Position numbers and translations under genes: made by a program
The notes under the pieces: generated by a model
What the model was told of the DNA's origin: nothing
The model's database searches: none
What the model saw: only the letters and a program-made list of their open reading frames with translations
Shown: piece after piece, positions 4,665 through 6,560 of the stretch
Numbering within the stretch: position 1 is the stretch's first letter
Layout: each line of letters starts with the position of its first letter
Origin: an uncultured Eggerthellaceae bacterium
GTDB lineage: Bacteria > Actinomycetota > Coriobacteriia > Coriobacteriales > Eggerthellaceae
Assembly: GCA_910589135.1 (NCBI GenBank)
Contig: CAJUSL010000073.1
Location: 1 to 6,560 of the forward strand
Direction of reading: 5' to 3'
DNA: 6,560 bases

Positions 4665-5992
4665 GCCTGCGCTTTCCAGGCGCGGCCGACGCGCTTCTCT
4701 TCCGGGATGGCGTCCACGCGGCTGCCGTCGGCAAGCACGTGGTTCGGAAGGATCTCGCACAGCGGCTTGATCACGAAGTCGCGTTCGGTGACGCCGGGGT
4801 GAGGCAGCGTGAGCTCGGGAGACAGCGCCGTGTACAGCTGATAGTCGAGGATGTCGATGTCGATCGTGCGCGGGCCGTTCGAGCGCGACTCGTCGCGCAC
4901 GCGTCCCAAGCTGCCCTCGATGGCGTGCAGGTAGGCCAGCAGCTCCTTCGGGGGGATGCCGCTGCGCATCAGCACCACGGCGTTGACGAAGTTGTCCTGG
5001 TCGGTGTCGTAGGCGGCCTCGCTCTCGTAGAACGACGACATGTCTATAAGCTGCGAGTCGGGAAGCTGGCACAGCGACGCCACGGCGAGGTTGATCTGCG
5101 CCGCCTTCGCCTCGGTCTCCTCGCCCGGCTCGGCCACCAGCGCGACGTTCGACCCCAGGCCCAGAAGCACGTAGGGCCTCAGCCCCGACAGCGCCTCCAC
5201 CGTCTTCGCCACGTTGTGCGTGCGGACGACCGAGGCGCCCAGCTCGCAGGCCAGCAGCGCCTCCTGCGCGGACGCGTCGTCGCGGGCCTTCGGGTCGGGG
5301 TCGTCAATATGGTAGGCGTAGGCGACGTAGCGCTTGCGCGAAGCCGCCACCATCACCGGGTAGCCCAACCGCCGCACCTCGTGGATGTTGCGCATCAGCT
5401 CGATGGTCTGCTTGGGGGTCTTGCCGAAGCCGGGACCGGGATCGAGGCAGATGCGCTTGCGGGATATGCCCTCCTCGCGCAGCTGGGCGGCGCGCTCGGC
5501 CAGGTAGCCGCACACTTCGGCCACCACGTCGTCGTAGCGCGGGTCGTCCTGCATGGTGGCCGGCTCGCCCTGCATGTGCATGACGACGAGACCGACGTTG
5601 GCGTCGCGCACCGTCTTCACCATGAGCGGGTCGCGGAAGCCCGACACGTCGTTGACGACGGAAGCGCCCGCCGCGATGGCCTTCTCGGCCACCTGGTGGT
5701 GGCGCGTGTCGACCGACACGCACAGTCCCTGCTTCGCCAGCGCCTCGACGACCGCCCCGATGCGCCCCCATTCCTCGTCGGGCGAAACGGGGCTGGCGCC
5801 CGGACGCGTCGACTCGCCTCCCACGTCGATGATCAGCGCGCCGTCCTTGGCCATCTGGTTGGCCGCGGCCACGGCGGCGTCGACGTCGAAATGGTCGCCA
5901 CCGTCGCTGAAGGAATCAGGGGTGACGTTGAGAACGCCCATGATGGTGGGCGTCACGGTATCGAACTTGAACTTGCCGCACTCCCAGATCAC
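4661..5992 (-). CDS. folP-folK: bifunctional dihydropteroate synthase / HPPK (FolP-FolK fusion)
   Basis: One continuous frame joins two folate enzymes. Positions count from the ATG at 5998. Dihydropteroate synthase (about 1-272) joins pterin pyrophosphate to p-aminobenzoate and is the sulfonamide target. It shows NVTPDSFSDGG (24-34), DVGGESTRPGA (58-68), SVDTRH (95-100), NDVSG (116-120), DPGPGFGK (186-193), SRKR (220-223) and RTHNV (259-263). HPPK (about 275-445) makes that pterin pyrophosphate from 6-hydroxymethyl-dihydropterin. It shows LLGLGSN (278-284), SFYES (322-326), GRVRDE (365-370), the metal-binding GPRTIDIDIL (375-384, Asp380 and Asp382) and PHPGVTERDFVIKPL (399-413). There is almost no linker. 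The domain order is the reverse of the eukaryotic HPPK-DHPS fusions, and no folB lies between. The start is set at GTG 5992 on ribosome-site spacing; ATG 5998 is the alternative. Confidence 0.93.
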   Translation of the reverse strand: MIWECGKFKFDTVTPTIMGVLNVTPDSFSDGGDHFDVDAAVAAANQMAKDGALIIDVGGESTRPGASPVSPDEEWGRIGAVVEALAKQGLCVSVDTRHHQVAEKAIAAGASVVNDVSGFRDPLMVKTVRDANVGLVVMHMQGEPATMQDDPRYDDVVAEVCGYLAERAAQLREEGISRKRICLDPGPGFGKTPKQTIELMRNIHEVRRLGYPVMVAASRKRYVAYAYHIDDPDPKARDDASAQEALLACELGASVVRTHNVAKTVEALSGLRPYVLLGLGSNVALVAEPGEETEAKAAQINLAVASLCQLPDSQLIDMSSFYESEAAYDTDQDNFVNAVVLMRSGIPPKELLAYLHAIEGSLGRVRDESRSNGPRTIDIDILDYQLYTALSPELTLPHPGVTERDFVIKPLCEILPNHVLADGSRVDAIPEEKRVGRAWKAQA

Positions 5993-5999
5993 GGGCATG

Positions 6000-6006
6000 C
6001 CTCCTT
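6000..6006 (-). promoter_or_regulatory. strong ribosome binding site of folP-folK that decides the start
   Basis: AAGGAGG on the minus strand is a near-ideal anti-16S match. It lies one base from the ATG at 5998, too close for initiation, but seven bases from the in-frame GTG at 5992. The GTG start also gives an N-terminus of the form MIWECG, which resembles the usual beginning of DHPS proteins. GTG 5992 is therefore preferred. No convincing -10/-35 pair was found in the 64-base gap before the gene, which otherwise holds only an AACGAAAACGAAAC stretch (6020-6033). Confidence 0.7.
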
Positions 6007-6056
6007 GGATGGTGGGTGACAACGAAAACGAAACTCGTCGACGGGGGCGGAGGGCT

Positions 6057-6560
6057 TTACTTGCGCAGGCCGTAAGGGTCGTCGTAGGGGTCCTCGACGC
6101 TGTCGCCGTGCTGAAGCTGCGCGTCGCGCGCATCGCGGGCGGCCTGCTGCTCGGCGTCGTCGCGGTCGGCGTTCGCAGCCGGCGCGCGGTACGGTCCGCT
6201 CGCGTCCTGGTCGCCCGGCTCGACGCGAGCGTCGCGCCAGTCGGGGTCGGCCAGCTTCACGCCGTCGAAGCTCAGCTGGGAAAGCAGCGGGTCCTGCGCG
6301 TCGGCCTTCGCGGCAGGCGCGTCGGTCGGCCTCGCGGCGCGCGGCGCGACCTCGGGCGCGGCGGCAGGCTTCGCAGCCTCGGGCAACGCATCGGCCTTCG
6401 GAGCCTGCGCGGCAGCGGGCTGAGAGGTCTGAGTCGGCCGAGCCGGCTGCTCAGGCTGGGCGGCCGGCGCGGGCGCGGCGGTCGCCTCGGGAAGGCTGGG
6501 CGCCGCGGGCGCGGCGAGCTCGCCGGCAGCCTCGTCGGCGAGCTCGGGATGCTTCTCGAG
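6057..6560 (-). CDS. C-terminal part of an unidentified protein with a Pro/Ala-rich tail (possibly FtsH)
   Basis: An open frame enters from the right edge and runs 167 residues to a TAA at 6059-6057. The visible part begins LEKHPELADEAAGE. It is then dominated by Ala, Pro, Gln and Glu for about 75 residues, passes through DPLLSQLSFDGVKLADPDW, and ends in a charged Asp/Arg/Gln-rich stretch finishing DPYDDPYGLRK. It has no recognisable domain and is probably disordered. A TTG at 6386 could be taken as a start, but the frame stays open with the same composition for 58 codons upstream, so the gene continues beyond the window. In many actinobacteria ftsH lies just before the fol genes and carries a Pro-rich tail, so the end of FtsH is a reasonable guess from position only. 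It may be the first gene of the operon (64-base gap to folPK). Confidence 0.6.
   Translation of the reverse strand, partial: LEKHPELADEAAGELAAPAAPSLPEATAAPAPAAQPEQPARPTQTSQPAAAQAPKADALPEAAKPAAAPEVAPRAARPTDAPAAKADAQDPLLSQLSFDGVKLADPDWRDARVEPGDQDASGPYRAPAANADRDDAEQQAARDARDAQLQHGDSVEDPYDDPYGLRK

Noticed and set aside
1559..6019. Long open frames on the plus strand opposite citrate synthase, bioY, birA and folPK
   Set aside because: They are rich in Arg, His, Ala and Val, match no family, and lie antisense to well-identified genes. They arise from GC-rich codon bias.
6000..6056. Promoter in the gap before folP-folK
   Set aside because: No hexamer pair resembling -35 and -10 with proper spacing was found, so read-through from the upstream gene is more likely.

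Overview
This is a GC-rich bacterial window in which every supportable gene lies on the minus strand. Codons end strongly in G or C, the biotin and folate genes are packed closely, and the corA, citrate synthase and FolP-FolK proteins look like those of high-GC Gram-positive anaerobes. I infer an actinobacterium of the Coriobacteriia (Eggerthella/Gordonibacter-like). This rests on protein style and gene order, not on a search.

Read in the direction of transcription (right to left), the window opens with the C-terminal 167 residues of a protein ending in a long Pro/Ala-rich, probably disordered tail (6560-6057); FtsH is a guess from typical gene order. Next comes a compact set: a fused dihydropteroate synthase-HPPK (folP-folK, 5992-4661), a biotin-protein ligase without a DNA-binding domain (birA, 4664-3765), the biotin transporter S component bioY (3737-3162) and a citrate synthase (3154-1718). 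folPK and birA overlap by four bases, birA and bioY are 27 bases apart, and bioY and citrate synthase are 7 bases apart, so these four are probably one operon. It covers late folate synthesis, biotin uptake and attachment, and entry of acetyl-CoA into the citrate branch.

Downstream are a near-perfect 27-base palindrome (1642-1668), a good sigma70-type promoter (1593-1621), a tRNA-Arg(ACG) gene with encoded CCA (1489-1565) and a strong intrinsic terminator (1451-1478). About 600 bases without a credible gene follow. They contain two 54-base copies of one repeat facing each other (1174-1227 and 1340-1393), which look like a REP/BIME-like or MITE-like extragenic element.

At the left edge is the first two thirds of a CorA-family Mg2+ transporter (685-1). 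It has an extended -10 promoter at 880-888 and a leader of roughly 190 bases with several hairpins, which may be regulatory. I see no defence system, phage, transposase or CRISPR. The signals most worth a second look are the non-coding ones (the inverted repeat pair, the palindrome and the corA leader) and the DHPS-HPPK fusion.
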